NCBI GenBank assembly: GCA_900319905.1
Contig: ONQB01000007.1
Location: forward strand, 34,821 to 98,820
Length of the DNA stretch: 64,000 nucleotides
Direction of reading: 5' to 3'
Origin: an uncultured Prevotella sp.
GTDB lineage: Bacteria; Bacteroidota; Bacteroidia; Bacteroidales; Bacteroidaceae
A program made the position numbers and the translations under genes. The notes beneath the pieces are model-generated. The model was not told the DNA's origin. It worked only from the letters and a program-made list of their open reading frames with translations, and did not search any database. How positions within the stretch are numbered: position 1 is the stretch's first letter; each line of letters begins with the position of its first letter. This document shows, one piece after another, positions 25,980 through 35,129 of the stretch.

Positions 25980-27584
25980 TCAGCGGTCCGTATGGCTTTC
26001 TTCCACCTCCCACTCATCCACGGTGTGCTTGTCGGCATTGAAGCGTATGCCCACCTTCACCACCCGTCGGCTGTCAGTGAGATAGGGCTTGGCATAGCCG
26101 TGGGCATTGATTTGTTCAAGGGCATGGCGGGCCGTGTCGCCCACCTTCAGCTCCATGACGTAGATGGCGTCGGGCATGAAGATGACCATGTCGGTGCGGC
26201 CGCCTGCCACCTTCACCTGCGTACGGGCATAGACGTTGAGCATGGAGAAGATGAGGTAGAACGTGTATTCGTAGAAACCCTCCCTGGTCTTAGCCTCGGC
26301 GAGCTTCTGCTTGAAGCCCTCCACGTATGGGATGCCGGCAAGATAGGCCTGCATGTGCTGCATGGCCAGGTCGATGTCACCCTGCTTGAGTGCCTTCCAG
26401 AATTTTGCCGCAAAGCCTATCTGCACGTCGCCACTGTTCAAGCCGGTGTAGGTTGGCAGCAAGCCATTGATATATCCCACGCGCACCTCTTGGTTGGGGA
26501 TGGAGAGCTCGTAGGCCTCGGTGTCGGGGTCGTAGTCCTTGATGGTGAGGTAGCCGCTCTGGTAGAGCAGCGGCAGCGCATCCTTCATGTTCTCCGTGGG
26601 CTGGTCAAAGGCAGTCTCGGGCACGTCGAGCGAGTCGAGCGAGGTGATGTCGGTGTGGAAGTGCTGCATCTGCTTGATGAGGAAGGTCGGTGTGCCCGAG
26701 GCAAACCAGTAGTTCGACACCTTGCGGCGCACAAAACAATTCAGCAGGCTGAACGGATTATAAACCTCAGGTGAATCCGCGGCGAAATGATAACCGTCGT
26801 ACTGCAGTTTGAGCTTGTCGTGCATCTGCTCGGGCGTCATCTTTAGGGCTAAAGCCAACCGCTCCACATCGGGCCAAAGGGTGGTGCACAGCTCCTCCTC
26901 GGTAAAGCCGCAGATGGTGGCGAAGGTCTCGTCAAGGGTGACGTTAAGTAGGTTGTTAATGGTGGAGAAAATGCTCAGCTGTGAGAACTTCGTGATACCG
27001 GTGATGAAACAGAATTTTATGAACTCCTCGTTGGCTTTCAGTGGCACGTAGAACTCCTGCATCACCTTGCGCATGGCGTCGAGTGTGGCTTGGTCGTTAA
27101 GTACATCGAGCAGGGGCGCGTCGTACTCGTCGATGATGACAGCCACCTGCCGCCCCGTCTTTTCCTTAGCACGGTGGATGAGGCCGGTAAGCAATTTGCC
27201 CGGCGTGGTCTCATCGTCCTCTCGGCCATAGACTTCGGCCAACGGTTTCATCATCCACATCAGCGTCTCGCGCAAGCTTTCGGCACAGTCCTGCCCTTTG
27301 GCCACGCTGAGGTCGAGATGGATGACAGGATACTGCGTCCATTCCTTCTCAAGCGACATAATCTTCAGACCCTTAAACAACTCACGGTCGCCTTTGAAAT
27401 AAGAATCCAAAGTCGATGTGAGCAGCGACTTGCCGAAGCGTCGCGGACGACTCATAAAAACGAACTTGGCATAGTGTGCCAATTGCCATACAAGGTCGGT
27501 CTTGTCAACATACAAATAGCCCTCCCGTATAATCTCAGAGAAGGTCTGTATGCCTACCGGGTATTTCCTCATCATCTGTTCCAT
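25980..27584 (-). CDS. AAA-ATPase-like protein with C-terminal PD-(D/E)XK nuclease domain
   Basis: A 534-residue protein of a family expanded in Bacteroidetes (AAA-ATPase_like plus PDDEXK_9). Residues 47-53 (PRRFGKS) are the divergent Walker A, VAVIIDEYDAP near 150 is Walker B, and CFITGITKFSQLSIFS is sensor-like. The C-terminal region (about 430-525) holds the nuclease core: GRTDMVIFMP then IYVMELKVG. The N-terminus begins directly with the conserved YPVGIQTFSEI segment. The substrate and biological role are unknown; copies are often patchily distributed. A full-consensus promoter lies directly upstream. It is transcribed in the same direction as the DUF1016 gene, about 105 bases apart. Confidence 0.88.
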   Translation of the reverse strand: MEQMMRKYPVGIQTFSEIIREGYLYVDKTDLVWQLAHYAKFVFMSRPRRFGKSLLTSTLDSYFKGDRELFKGLKIMSLEKEWTQYPVIHLDLSVAKGQDCAESLRETLMWMMKPLAEVYGREDDETTPGKLLTGLIHRAKEKTGRQVAVIIDEYDAPLLDVLNDQATLDAMRKVMQEFYVPLKANEEFIKFCFITGITKFSQLSIFSTINNLLNVTLDETFATICGFTEEELCTTLWPDVERLALALKMTPEQMHDKLKLQYDGYHFAADSPEVYNPFSLLNCFVRRKVSNYWFASGTPTFLIKQMQHFHTDITSLDSLDVPETAFDQPTENMKDALPLLYQSGYLTIKDYDPDTEAYELSIPNQEVRVGYINGLLPTYTGLNSGDVQIGFAAKFWKALKQGDIDLAMQHMQAYLAGIPYVEGFKQKLAEAKTREGFYEYTFYLIFSMLNVYARTQVKVAGGRTDMVIFMPDAIYVMELKVGDTARHALEQINAHGYAKPYLTDSRRVVKVGIRFNADKHTVDEWEVEESHTDR

Positions 27585-27609
27585 AATGCTTTCGCTCAGT
27601 TATTGTCTG

Positions 27610-27640
27610 CAAATATAACTTTTTTCCCGCTACTTGCAAA
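27610..27640 (-). promoter_or_regulatory. Promoter of the AAA/nuclease gene
   Basis: TTTG (27640-27637), 19 bases, then TATATTTG (27617-27610) on the minus strand: a complete match. The predicted leader is about 20 nt. Confidence 0.7.
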
Positions 27641-27702
27641 GGGTAGACGAATAAAATCAAGAATTCATTGTACAATATTGTCATTTTCTGCCGCATTCTT
27701 AG

Positions 27703-27710
27703 TAATTTTG
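27703..27710 (+). promoter_or_regulatory. -7 box of metG
   Basis: TAATTTTG, 27 bases upstream of ATG 27738, divergent from the AAA/nuclease promoter. The -33 region is not a clear TTTG. Confidence 0.5.
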
Positions 27711-27737
27711 CACGAAAGGAAAGAAACACGATAATAA

Positions 27738-29813
27738 ATGGAAGAAAAACATTTTAAGCGGACCACGGTGACTGCCGCGCTGCCTTATGCCAATGGCGGT
27801 GTGCATATCGGCCACCTCGCTGGCGTATATGTGCCGGCCGACATCTACGTGCGCTACCTGCGCCTCAGAAAGCAACCTGTCATTTTCATCGGTGGCAGCG
27901 ACGAGCACGGAGTGCCCATCACCATTAGGGCTAAGAAGGAAGGTGTGACACCGCAGGATGTCTGCGACCGCTATCACAAAATCATTAAGGACTCGTTCCA
28001 AGAGTTCGGTATTTCGTTTGACATTTACAGCCGGACGACGTCGAAGGTGCACAATAAGTTTGCCTCCGACTTCTTCCGCAAGCTCTACGACGACGGTAAG
28101 CTCGTAGAGAAGGAGACCGAGCAATACTACGACCCGGAGGCCAAGCAGTTCCTCGCCGACCGTTACATCATGGGCACCTGCCCCCACTGCGGCAATCCCA
28201 ATGCCTATGGCGACCAATGCGAGAAATGCGGCTCCGACCTCTCGCCTATGGAGCTCATCAACCCGCACTCCACCATCAGCGGTGCCAAGCCGGAGATACG
28301 CAAGACCAAGAACTGGTATCTGCCTCTGAACAACTATCAGGAATGGTTGAAGCAGTGGATTCTGGAAGGCCACAAGGAATGGCGCCCTAATGTGTATGGT
28401 CAGTGTAAGTCGTGGCTCGACATGGACCTGCAGCCCCGCGCCATGACGCGCGACCTCGACTGGGGTATACCCGTACCTGTGGAGGGAGCCGACGGCAAAG
28501 TACTCTACGTGTGGTTTGACGCGCCAATCGGTTACATCAGCAACACCAAGGAACTGTGCGACAACGAGCCCGAGCGTTGGGGATCGTGGGAGAAATGGTG
28601 GAAAGACCCCGACACGCGTCTCATCCACTTCATCGGTAAGGACAACATCGTGTTCCACTGCCTTATCTTCCCCGTTATGCTCAAGGCACACGGCGGCTAC
28701 ATCCTGCCCGACAACGTACCGGCCAATGAGTTCCTCAACCTTGAGAACGACAAAATAAGTACTTCTCGCAACTGGGCTGTGTGGCTCGACGAATATCTGA
28801 AGGACTTTCCCGGAAAGCAGGACGTGCTGCGCTACGTGCTTACCGCCAACGCACCGGAGACTAAGGACAATAACTTCACCTGGAAAGACTTCCAGGAGCG
28901 CAACAACTCGGAGCTTGTGGCCATCTACGGCAACTTCGTTAACCGTGCGCTGCAGCTCACGAAGAAATATTGGAACGGCGTGGTGCCCGCCTGCGGTGAG
29001 CTGCAGGACGTGGACAAGCAGGCCATCGCCGAGTTTAAGGACGTGAAGGAGAAGGTGGAGCAGTACCTCGACAACTTCAAGTTCCGTGAGGCACAGAAGG
29101 AAGCCATGAACCTCGCCCGCATCGGCAACAAGTACATCACCGAGTGTGAGCCGTGGAAGGTGTGGAAGACCGATCCGAAGCGTGTGGAGACCATTCTGAA
29201 CATCTCACTGCAGTTGGTGGCCAACCTCGCCATAGCCTTTGAGCCGTTCCTGCCCTTCTCAAGCAAGGACCTGCGCCAGATGATTGGCATGGAGCAGTTT
29301 GACTGGGCCGAGCTGGGCCGTACCGACCTGTTGGAGGCCGGTCATCAGTTGGGTGAGCCCCATCTGCTCTTTGAGAAGATTGAGGATGAGACCATTCAGA
29401 AGCAACTCGACAAGCTCGCTGCCACGAAGAAGGCCAACGAGGCTGCTCAAGCTGCCAAGGACTATAAGGCTGAGCCCGTGAAGCCCAACATCCCCTTCGA
29501 CGAATGGGAGAAACTCGACATCCGCGTGGGCCACATCAAGGACTGCCAGGCCGTAAAGAAGTCGAACAAGCTTCTGCAGTTCACCATCGATGACGGCAGT
29601 GGCAAGGACCGTACCATTCTCTCAGGTATTGCCAAGTTTTATAAACCAGAGGATCTCGTCGGCAAGGACGTGCTTTTCATCGCCAACCTTGCGCCCCGCA
29701 AGATGATGGGCATCGAGAGCCAGGGCATGATTCTCTCAGCCCTCAACTTCGACGGTTCGCTCAGCGTCACCACTACGCTCGGCCAGGTGAAGCCAGGAAG
29801 CCAGGTGGGATAA
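27738..29813 (+). CDS. metG: Methionine-tRNA ligase with C-terminal tRNA-binding domain
   Basis: A 691-residue cytoplasmic enzyme that charges tRNA-Met. HIGH is at residues 23-26; the knuckle CPHCG..CEKCG (near 150-170) binds zinc; the KMSKS equivalent is KISTS near residue 340 (DKISTSRNW). The anticodon-binding helical domain spans about 380-550, followed by a Lys/Ala-rich linker and an EMAP-II/Trbp111-like tRNA-binding domain (about 585-691) with LDIRVG and [11 protein letters not shown]. This two-domain long form is normal in Bacteroidetes. It is flanked downstream by a large repeat cluster. Confidence 0.97.
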   Translation: MEEKHFKRTTVTAALPYANGGVHIGHLAGVYVPADIYVRYLRLRKQPVIFIGGSDEHGVPITIRAKKEGVTPQDVCDRYHKIIKDSFQEFGISFDIYSRTTSKVHNKFASDFFRKLYDDGKLVEKETEQYYDPEAKQFLADRYIMGTCPHCGNPNAYGDQCEKCGSDLSPMELINPHSTISGAKPEIRKTKNWYLPLNNYQEWLKQWILEGHKEWRPNVYGQCKSWLDMDLQPRAMTRDLDWGIPVPVEGADGKVLYVWFDAPIGYISNTKELCDNEPERWGSWEKWWKDPDTRLIHFIGKDNIVFHCLIFPVMLKAHGGYILPDNVPANEFLNLENDKISTSRNWAVWLDEYLKDFPGKQDVLRYVLTANAPETKDNNFTWKDFQERNNSELVAIYGNFVNRALQLTKKYWNGVVPACGELQDVDKQAIAEFKDVKEKVEQYLDNFKFREAQKEAMNLARIGNKYITECEPWKVWKTDPKRVETILNISLQLVANLAIAFEPFLPFSSKDLRQMIGMEQFDWAELGRTDLLEAGHQLGEPHLLFEKIEDETIQKQLDKLAATKKANEAAQAAKDYKAEPVKPNIPFDEWEKLDIRVGHIKDCQAVKKSNKLLQFTIDDGSGKDRTILSGIAKFYKPEDLVGKDVLFIANLAPRKMMGIESQGMILSALNFDGSLSVTTTLGQVKPGSQVG

Positions 29814-29861
29814 TCATTTGGCAGCCGGTTTGTTTGCAAACGTGAGGCTGCTTCAGAAACC

Positions 29862-30064
29862 AAGAAGTCCGGAAGCCCAGAAGTCAAGTCATTTCCTTTA
29901 GTATCTGGTGATCAGATGCTATTAAAGTAATGACAGAACTTCTTGACTTCCGGACTTCTGTGATCAGGTGCTATTAAAGTAATGACAGAACTTCTTGACT
30001 TCCGGACTTCTGTGATCAGATGCTATTAAAGTAATGACAGAACTTCTTGACTTCCGGACTTCTG
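29862..30064. repeat. Palindromic dispersed repeat, copy C, with a 3x52-bp tandem part
   Basis: Begins AAGAAGTCCGGAAGCCCAGA and contains three tandem 52-bp copies (29909-29960, 29961-30012, 30013-30064), each reading TGATCAGATGCTATTAAAGT, then AATGACAGAACTTCTTGACT and TCCGGACTTCTG. The copies differ at one base, so amplification looks recent. It fills most of the 324-bp gap between metG and the regulator; nothing else is visible there. Confidence 0.85.
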
Positions 30065-30137
30065 TGATGTATCGACTTCATTCCTTATGCGCGTCACCAA
30101 TCAGTTGTATATGGATAAGGAAAGAAATGGACAGTAG

Positions 30138-31313
30138 CTACTGAATTGTAATACCATGCCATCGATGTTGCTCTCGGTATTCAGAGGGCGTGCATCCTAA
30201 ATAGGTTTTAAAGAGGCGAATAAGGTTGCCATAGTTGTTAAACTCCATGTCAAATGCGATTTCCTTGATTGGGAGTGCTGACGACAGCAACCTTTGTGCG
30301 AAACGTTCTATGCGATGGCGTATCATATAATTGTGTGGCGTGAATCCTGTAACTTCGCGAAACCTTATCTCGAAGAGCCGACGTGACACGGGCAGATGAC
30401 GCAGCAGGTCTGTGATGGTAAACTGCCGATCCAAGTTGTTGTGAATGAAATCGATGGCTTTTTGCACATAAGGCTCCACTGCTGCAAATGTATTGGTAGA
30501 CTGCCGCGGGATGATGCCGGTGGGTTGTATGATGATGTCGTTTCCTTGTTGGCCTGTCTGTTTGATGGCTTCTATCATTTGTGCCATCGCATAGCCTCCC
30601 TGCTCGATGTCGAGGTTTACCGAAGAGAGTGTGGGCTCGTCGAGTTCATCGACAAGCTCGTCGTTGTCAACTCCCATTACGACGAAGTCAGCCGGTACCT
30701 TAATGCCGGCCTCGTTGCATGCCGACAGAACAACAGATGCCTGGCGGTCGTCGCAGCAAAAGATGGCGGTGCGACGGGGCAGAGACTGTAGCCAGTGGAT
30801 AAGCTTCAGGTCATTGTTTCTCCATGGCTCATCGGTCAGCGTGTCAGTGAAAAGGCTGAAGTGGCAGCCGTTACTCCGGTCTGTGATTCCTTTGCGAAAG
30901 CCGCGGCACCGTTCTTCTGACCACACTGCCTCATTGTATCCGCAATAGGCAAAACTGTTGAAGCCGCGATCCAGGAAATAGCTGGCAGCCATGCGGCCAG
31001 TATCCAAATAGTTGCTGGTCACGTTTGGTACGTTTTTGAAGAGTCGCTTATGGTCCTGAGCAATAACTACTATACCACGTTGGATGAAGCTCTGAAGGTC
31101 GTCGTCTTGCTCAAACTTCCCCATGATCGCATCCGCCTTCCATTCTTCCGCCCAGCGCACTACGCCGTCCAGTCCTCTCTCGTTTTTGTAGGAGAGGGGC
31201 ATGCGACAAACCATCCATTGTTCATGATTGTCGCGTGCATACTGCAATATGCCGCGCTGTAGCCTATAGGAGAACGTCTCCGTGAAATCGGTGAGCATGA
31301 TGAGTCGTATCAT
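30138..31313 (-). CDS. XylR-like hybrid regulator (sugar-binding domain plus AraC HTH)
   Basis: A 391-residue cytoplasmic transcription factor. Residues about 5-270 form a LacI/periplasmic-binding-protein-like ligand domain (IFCCDDRQASVVLSA, VVMGVDNDEL and PTLSSVNLDIEQGGYAMA). Residues about 285-385 form an AraC-type double helix-turn-helix (QFTITDLLRHLPVSRRLFE; FDMEFNNYGNLIRLFK with GCTPSEYR). Regulators with this order sense a sugar and activate nearby genes. It lies at the downstream end of the PUL, oriented the same way, so it probably controls it. ATG 31313 is preferred over the in-frame TTG 31322. Confidence 0.88.
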   Translation of the reverse strand: MIRLIMLTDFTETFSYRLQRGILQYARDNHEQWMVCRMPLSYKNERGLDGVVRWAEEWKADAIMGKFEQDDDLQSFIQRGIVVIAQDHKRLFKNVPNVTSNYLDTGRMAASYFLDRGFNSFAYCGYNEAVWSEERCRGFRKGITDRSNGCHFSLFTDTLTDEPWRNNDLKLIHWLQSLPRRTAIFCCDDRQASVVLSACNEAGIKVPADFVVMGVDNDELVDELDEPTLSSVNLDIEQGGYAMAQMIEAIKQTGQQGNDIIIQPTGIIPRQSTNTFAAVEPYVQKAIDFIHNNLDRQFTITDLLRHLPVSRRLFEIRFREVTGFTPHNYMIRHRIERFAQRLLSSALPIKEIAFDMEFNNYGNLIRLFKTYLGCTPSEYREQHRWHGITIQ

Positions 31314-31534
31314 TTTCGTCAAATGTTATAGGCCAAGCCTGTACCTCTGTTTGAGGCCGTTGATTTCAACATCACTTGATCAATATGATGCGCCTGTCAC
31401 GATACGTGCACATGGTGAGACCATAGCGCATGCGCTGAAAGGGTTGCTGACTTGGCCAGTTGTATTCAAGGTCATATTGTGCAGCCACTGTTCATGATAG
31501 ATGGATGGGTCGCCTGTCTAATGCCTTAATGCTG

Positions 31535-31542
31535 CAAAGATA
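31535..31542 (-). promoter_or_regulatory. -7 box of the regulator gene
   Basis: TATCTTTG on the minus strand, which would give a leader of about 215 nt. The TTTG partner is not evident. Confidence 0.4.
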
Positions 31543-31602
31543 CTGACAAAAGTCAGAATATGGCAACATGAAAGGGATAATAATTCAAATATTGTAGGTT
31601 TG

Positions 31603-31612
31603 CCCCCCCCCC
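31603..31612. repeat. Poly-C tract of ten
   Basis: Ten consecutive C residues, upstream of the regulator's promoter box and downstream of the GH2 terminator. Such a long homopolymer is unusual in this window and may be prone to slippage. Confidence 0.8.
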
Positions 31613-31649
31613 GATAGTAGAATAATAGGGAAGCAGGCAATAAAACGCA

Positions 31650-31693
31650 AGCGCTGCCTGCACCATGCTCTTGAAAGCGATGGATCAGGCAGC
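31650..31693 (-). terminator. Terminator of the GH2-ended PUL transcript
   Basis: GCTGCCTG (31653-31660) and CAGGCAGC (31686-31693) pair perfectly; on the minus strand the stem is followed by GCTTGCGTTTTATT. It begins 7 bases after the GH2 stop. Confidence 0.6.
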
Positions 31694-31699
31694 GGCTAT

Positions 31700-34264
31700 T
31701 CAGTTGTTTTTCTTCGAGAAATGGTCAGTGTTATCATCCAGCATGATGCTATGTTCTTCTGTGTTCCAGGTTCTGACCCTAACGGCTGCGGGATGACTGC
31801 CGGCTGGAACGTGTAAGCGTATCATTCGGTGCTCATGAGGTTGTAGGGAGAAATAATTGTCAGTGAAGAACGCATAGGGTATCGGTGCTCCCTTGGAGTC
31901 GACGGCCACCATTTCGGTGCAGAATGCCAGATGATTGGCGTGGTTGATAAGAATGATGCCGATGTCGTCGCCTTCGCGTTTTGCCTTCACCGAGATGTGC
32001 GCTGCCGGCAGATTATTGAGGCCACGATAGGAAGCCAACTGTAGCAAGGGCGTCTCATACCAGTTAGCATGACGCCAGTCATATTCATCATCATCTTTTG
32101 CCACCCAGTAGTCTGACAAGTTTTCTTGTCCGTTGGCATCAGTGACCGACATAAAGATGACACCGTCGGCAGCCACCTTATATAATGAGCATATGCTGAT
32201 TGCTTGTCGTGGTGTGGCCGTGACTGTGGTATCAACAGTAAAAAGACATTGTGAAGAGAGGTCGTAGAACTTCACACGTGTTTGAATGGTCTGTGGTTCT
32301 GCCGTACTGTTGACGGCATAGACTTCTCGACGATGATAGTCGAAGACCAGTTGTACGGGGTGGTTGGCACGTTTCACTCCATAGTAGGCGGAGGTGGGCA
32401 CACCGTACCAATCGTAAAGCTGCCAATAGAAAGACGGCCACGCAGAGTTCAGCATCCAGTGTATCGCGCCAGTCGATTGCGGCTCGTGCAGCCTGAAGGC
32501 TTCAAAGAGTGACTGCGCCCCTTCCATCTGTACCACGTTGGCCCGTTGCAGGAACTGTGGGAGAGAGGTTGAGGCACCAAATCGACGGTCGATTATGACG
32601 GTAAACGGACTGAGACTGTTCATTGCCGTTGTCGATGCTGTGCAGTGATAGTCATAATAGGGATTGCCGCTGACGGGCCATTCATGTCCTTTGCCCACAA
32701 TGCGCACCACGTCCTCGCGTACGGGGAGTTGAGGGCCGAGGCTCGTTTCTGTGTTAAATCCGTTGGCTCCGCCCTCGCTGCGCGGGTCAAAATAATAGGA
32801 AGGCCCTTCGTACTCGTAGGGCCCTGACATTTTTACACCCGACGGGCCTGACACGGCTGACGTGCGATTGGCTGCGCTAACTTGTATGGGCCGGTCATCG
32901 ATGGCGGCCAAGGCAAGGCGGAACGACTTTTCCCATGACGGATAGGGCACGTGGTCGGAGCCTATCATCCAGCAGATGATAGATGGATGATGGCGCAGAT
33001 TGAGCACCTGGTCGCGTAGTGAGATAGTGATAAGTTGTTGCATGGCGGGTGTGTCTGGCAATGCGCTGTAGTCGTTCTGTACACCGGTGTGTACGTAATC
33101 GTTCCATTCCCATTGACAGCTCAGTCCAACCATCAGCATGATGCCAAGACTGTCGCAGAGGTTGAAGATATGGTCTGACGTACCCCAAAAGCCTTCAAAG
33201 CGCAGTGTGTTGAGTCCCATGTCTTTGACAAGCGATAATTGATGAGTATAATCATCGGGTGTGTTGCGCATGAAGATGTCGTCTACCCAACCGGCTCCGC
33301 GTATCAATACGGGCCGGCCATTGAGCAGAAAGGCACGATGCCCTTGCCGGTCGATTGTCGCATCAACCTGCCGTACGCCGAACGCCATGTCGTGACAGGC
33401 CAGCGTGTCAGCGTCAGCGACGAAGTTGAGTGAGAGATGGTACAGATTCGGTTGGCCCATCCCTGCACACCACCATAGTCGTGGGTGGTTAAGATGCAAG
33501 CAGGGAGCTTCGGCGGGTGTGACGGTGATGTTGCGCTGCTCGTGTGGCAGAAGCGTGACGGGCATGGTAAACGTTCCGGCCTCGTATCTGCCGCATAACA
33601 TTCCGGCAACCGGCTGGGCCGAGTGGTTGGTAAGCACGGTATGGACTGACAGATCGGCTGTAGCCAGCGTCGTAGTATCGACTACAGACGTGACTGTAGG
33701 GTGAGACAACTGAATGCCATCGACAACATACAGTTTGACTGCCCGCAGTAGGCCCATGTTCTCATCGGCCGGCCGTACATTCCAGTCCACAAAGCCGTGG
33801 TTTGGGTCACCATCTTTTGCGTGAGTAACCGTAATCGATAAGACATTGTCTTTCTTCACATATTTCGTGACATCGATGTCAAATAGTCTCAATGGTCCGT
33901 ATATGCTGTCGGAAGAGGCAACGAGGTGCCCGTTCCATCTTATGTCGGCTCTGTAGCTGACGCCATGGAGATGGAGCAGCATACGTTCTCCTGCATGCAG
34001 GGCGGGCAGTGACACATGGTTGGTGAAGGTAAACGGGTGGTCGAAGCGCGTGCGGTCGACTGACTGATAGGATAGTTGCTCCATGATGCCCGAGTATTCT
34101 CCGTGGGTGGTAAGCACACCCATCACCGTTGCTGGCAGAGAACATGTATAGGTGCGTTCTCCGTCGGTCATCGTCCATCCGTCACGGAGTATGATGACAC
34201 GACCCTTGGCTGATGCAGAAAGAGTCATGAGCAGGATAAGAAATAAGGTGAACAAACGTCTCAT
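31700..34264 (-). CDS. GH2 hydrolase resembling exo-beta-D-glucosaminidase
   Basis: An 854-residue exported enzyme; signal peptide FTLFLILLMTLSASA. It has GH2 order: sugar-binding jelly roll (about 22-185), immunoglobulin-like domain (about 190-300), TIM barrel (about 300-610) and C-terminal beta domains. The acid/base site reads CWMIGSDHVP with Asp437 where most GH2 enzymes have an Asn-Glu pair, and the nucleophile segment is FNTETSLGP with Glu506. Asp at the acid/base site and the FN-x-ET-S nucleophile motif are features of CsxA-type exo-beta-glucosaminidases; beta-mannosidase is the alternative. It lies 15 bases after the ROK kinase, at the end of the PUL operon. Substrate assignment is inference. 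Confidence 0.85.
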   Translation of the reverse strand: MRRLFTLFLILLMTLSASAKGRVIILRDGWTMTDGERTYTCSLPATVMGVLTTHGEYSGIMEQLSYQSVDRTRFDHPFTFTNHVSLPALHAGERMLLHLHGVSYRADIRWNGHLVASSDSIYGPLRLFDIDVTKYVKKDNVLSITVTHAKDGDPNHGFVDWNVRPADENMGLLRAVKLYVVDGIQLSHPTVTSVVDTTTLATADLSVHTVLTNHSAQPVAGMLCGRYEAGTFTMPVTLLPHEQRNITVTPAEAPCLHLNHPRLWWCAGMGQPNLYHLSLNFVADADTLACHDMAFGVRQVDATIDRQGHRAFLLNGRPVLIRGAGWVDDIFMRNTPDDYTHQLSLVKDMGLNTLRFEGFWGTSDHIFNLCDSLGIMLMVGLSCQWEWNDYVHTGVQNDYSALPDTPAMQQLITISLRDQVLNLRHHPSIICWMIGSDHVPYPSWEKSFRLALAAIDDRPIQVSAANRTSAVSGPSGVKMSGPYEYEGPSYYFDPRSEGGANGFNTETSLGPQLPVREDVVRIVGKGHEWPVSGNPYYDYHCTASTTAMNSLSPFTVIIDRRFGASTSLPQFLQRANVVQMEGAQSLFEAFRLHEPQSTGAIHWMLNSAWPSFYWQLYDWYGVPTSAYYGVKRANHPVQLVFDYHRREVYAVNSTAEPQTIQTRVKFYDLSSQCLFTVDTTVTATPRQAISICSLYKVAADGVIFMSVTDANGQENLSDYWVAKDDDEYDWRHANWYETPLLQLASYRGLNNLPAAHISVKAKREGDDIGIILINHANHLAFCTEMVAVDSKGAPIPYAFFTDNYFSLQPHEHRMIRLHVPAGSHPAAVRVRTWNTEEHSIMLDDNTDHFSKKNN

Positions 34265-34279
34265 AGTCCAGGAAGATTT

Positions 34280-35107
34280 TTACAGATACCTTGCACCGTG
34301 CAGGTTGGCATCGTCAAGATGCGTGTAGATGACGGGTAGACGGTGCAGAATGTGGGGGTAGGGGAAACCGGTCTTTAGTGACTTGCGCATAGACGCATCG
34401 AAGAACCGTTCCGCATGGGCCAGTCCGCCACCGATGATGATGGCCTCAGGGTCGTATGTGTAAACGACCACTTGCAGCAGTTTCCCGATATGGGTGCCCA
34501 TCTCATGGAATATTTGCAAAGCCTCGGCATCACCGTCGGCGGCTTTTTGGGCGAGCGTGATGCCCGTGTCAGTTGTCCGGCTGCGCAAAAACAGACTGCT
34601 GGTGTAGTGTTCAAAGTCAGCGTTCTGATAGGGTATGGAGCCAACTTCTCCTGCACATGTGTTGGCGCCGCGATAGAGTTGACCATTGATGACGATGCCC
34701 ATGCCCAGTCCTGTACCAATGGCGATTCCCACAAACGACTTGAAGTCAGCACCCTCACCATCGTGTTGGAGGCCGAGCGTAAAGCAGTTGACATCGTTGT
34801 CGATTCGTGTCGGTATATGATAGCGTTTTTCCATTTCCTCCTTAAGATGCACCTCGTGCCAGGAAGGGATGTTGCAAACGTTGTAGACAATGCCGTGCTG
34901 TATGTCGACAATGGCAGGCACGGCAATGCCAATCGAAGAGACTCGGCTGGTGATGATCTTGTCTACGAGTTCGCATAGGCTGTCAATGACCGTCTGCTGC
35001 TCACCTTGTGCGGGGCAAGGGCGACGGAGCACCTCGTCCATGGATCCGTCGTCGTTGAAGCGGCAGGCACGGATGAAGGTGCCACCCAAATCTATTGCTA
35101 TTTTCAT
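34280..35107 (-). CDS. ROK-family sugar kinase lacking the zinc motif
   Basis: A 275-residue cytoplasmic kinase of the ROK family. The N-terminal phosphate loop is IDLGGTFIRA, the catalytic region has RIDNDVNCFTLG (Asp as base), followed by GIAIGTGLGMGIV and IIIGGGLA. The usual Cys-rich zinc segment (CGCGxxGCxE type) and its His partner are missing; at the equivalent place stands GEVGSIPY. Substrate could be glucose, mannose or an amino sugar. Its place in the PUL beside a GH2 enzyme suggests that it phosphorylates the released monosaccharide. ATG 35107 is chosen because ROK proteins begin with KIAIDLGGT; the upstream extension is unlikely. Confidence 0.85.
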   Translation of the reverse strand: MKIAIDLGGTFIRACRFNDDGSMDEVLRRPCPAQGEQQTVIDSLCELVDKIITSRVSSIGIAVPAIVDIQHGIVYNVCNIPSWHEVHLKEEMEKRYHIPTRIDNDVNCFTLGLQHDGEGADFKSFVGIAIGTGLGMGIVINGQLYRGANTCAGEVGSIPYQNADFEHYTSSLFLRSRTTDTGITLAQKAADGDAEALQIFHEMGTHIGKLLQVVVYTYDPEAIIIGGGLAHAERFFDASMRKSLKTGFPYPHILHRLPVIYTHLDDANLHGARYL

Positions 35108-35129
35108 GATTGCTTGTCGAGGATAGTCT

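Noticed and set aside
27699-28691. 330-codon minus-strand frame
   Set aside because: Antisense to metG with no recognisable domain.
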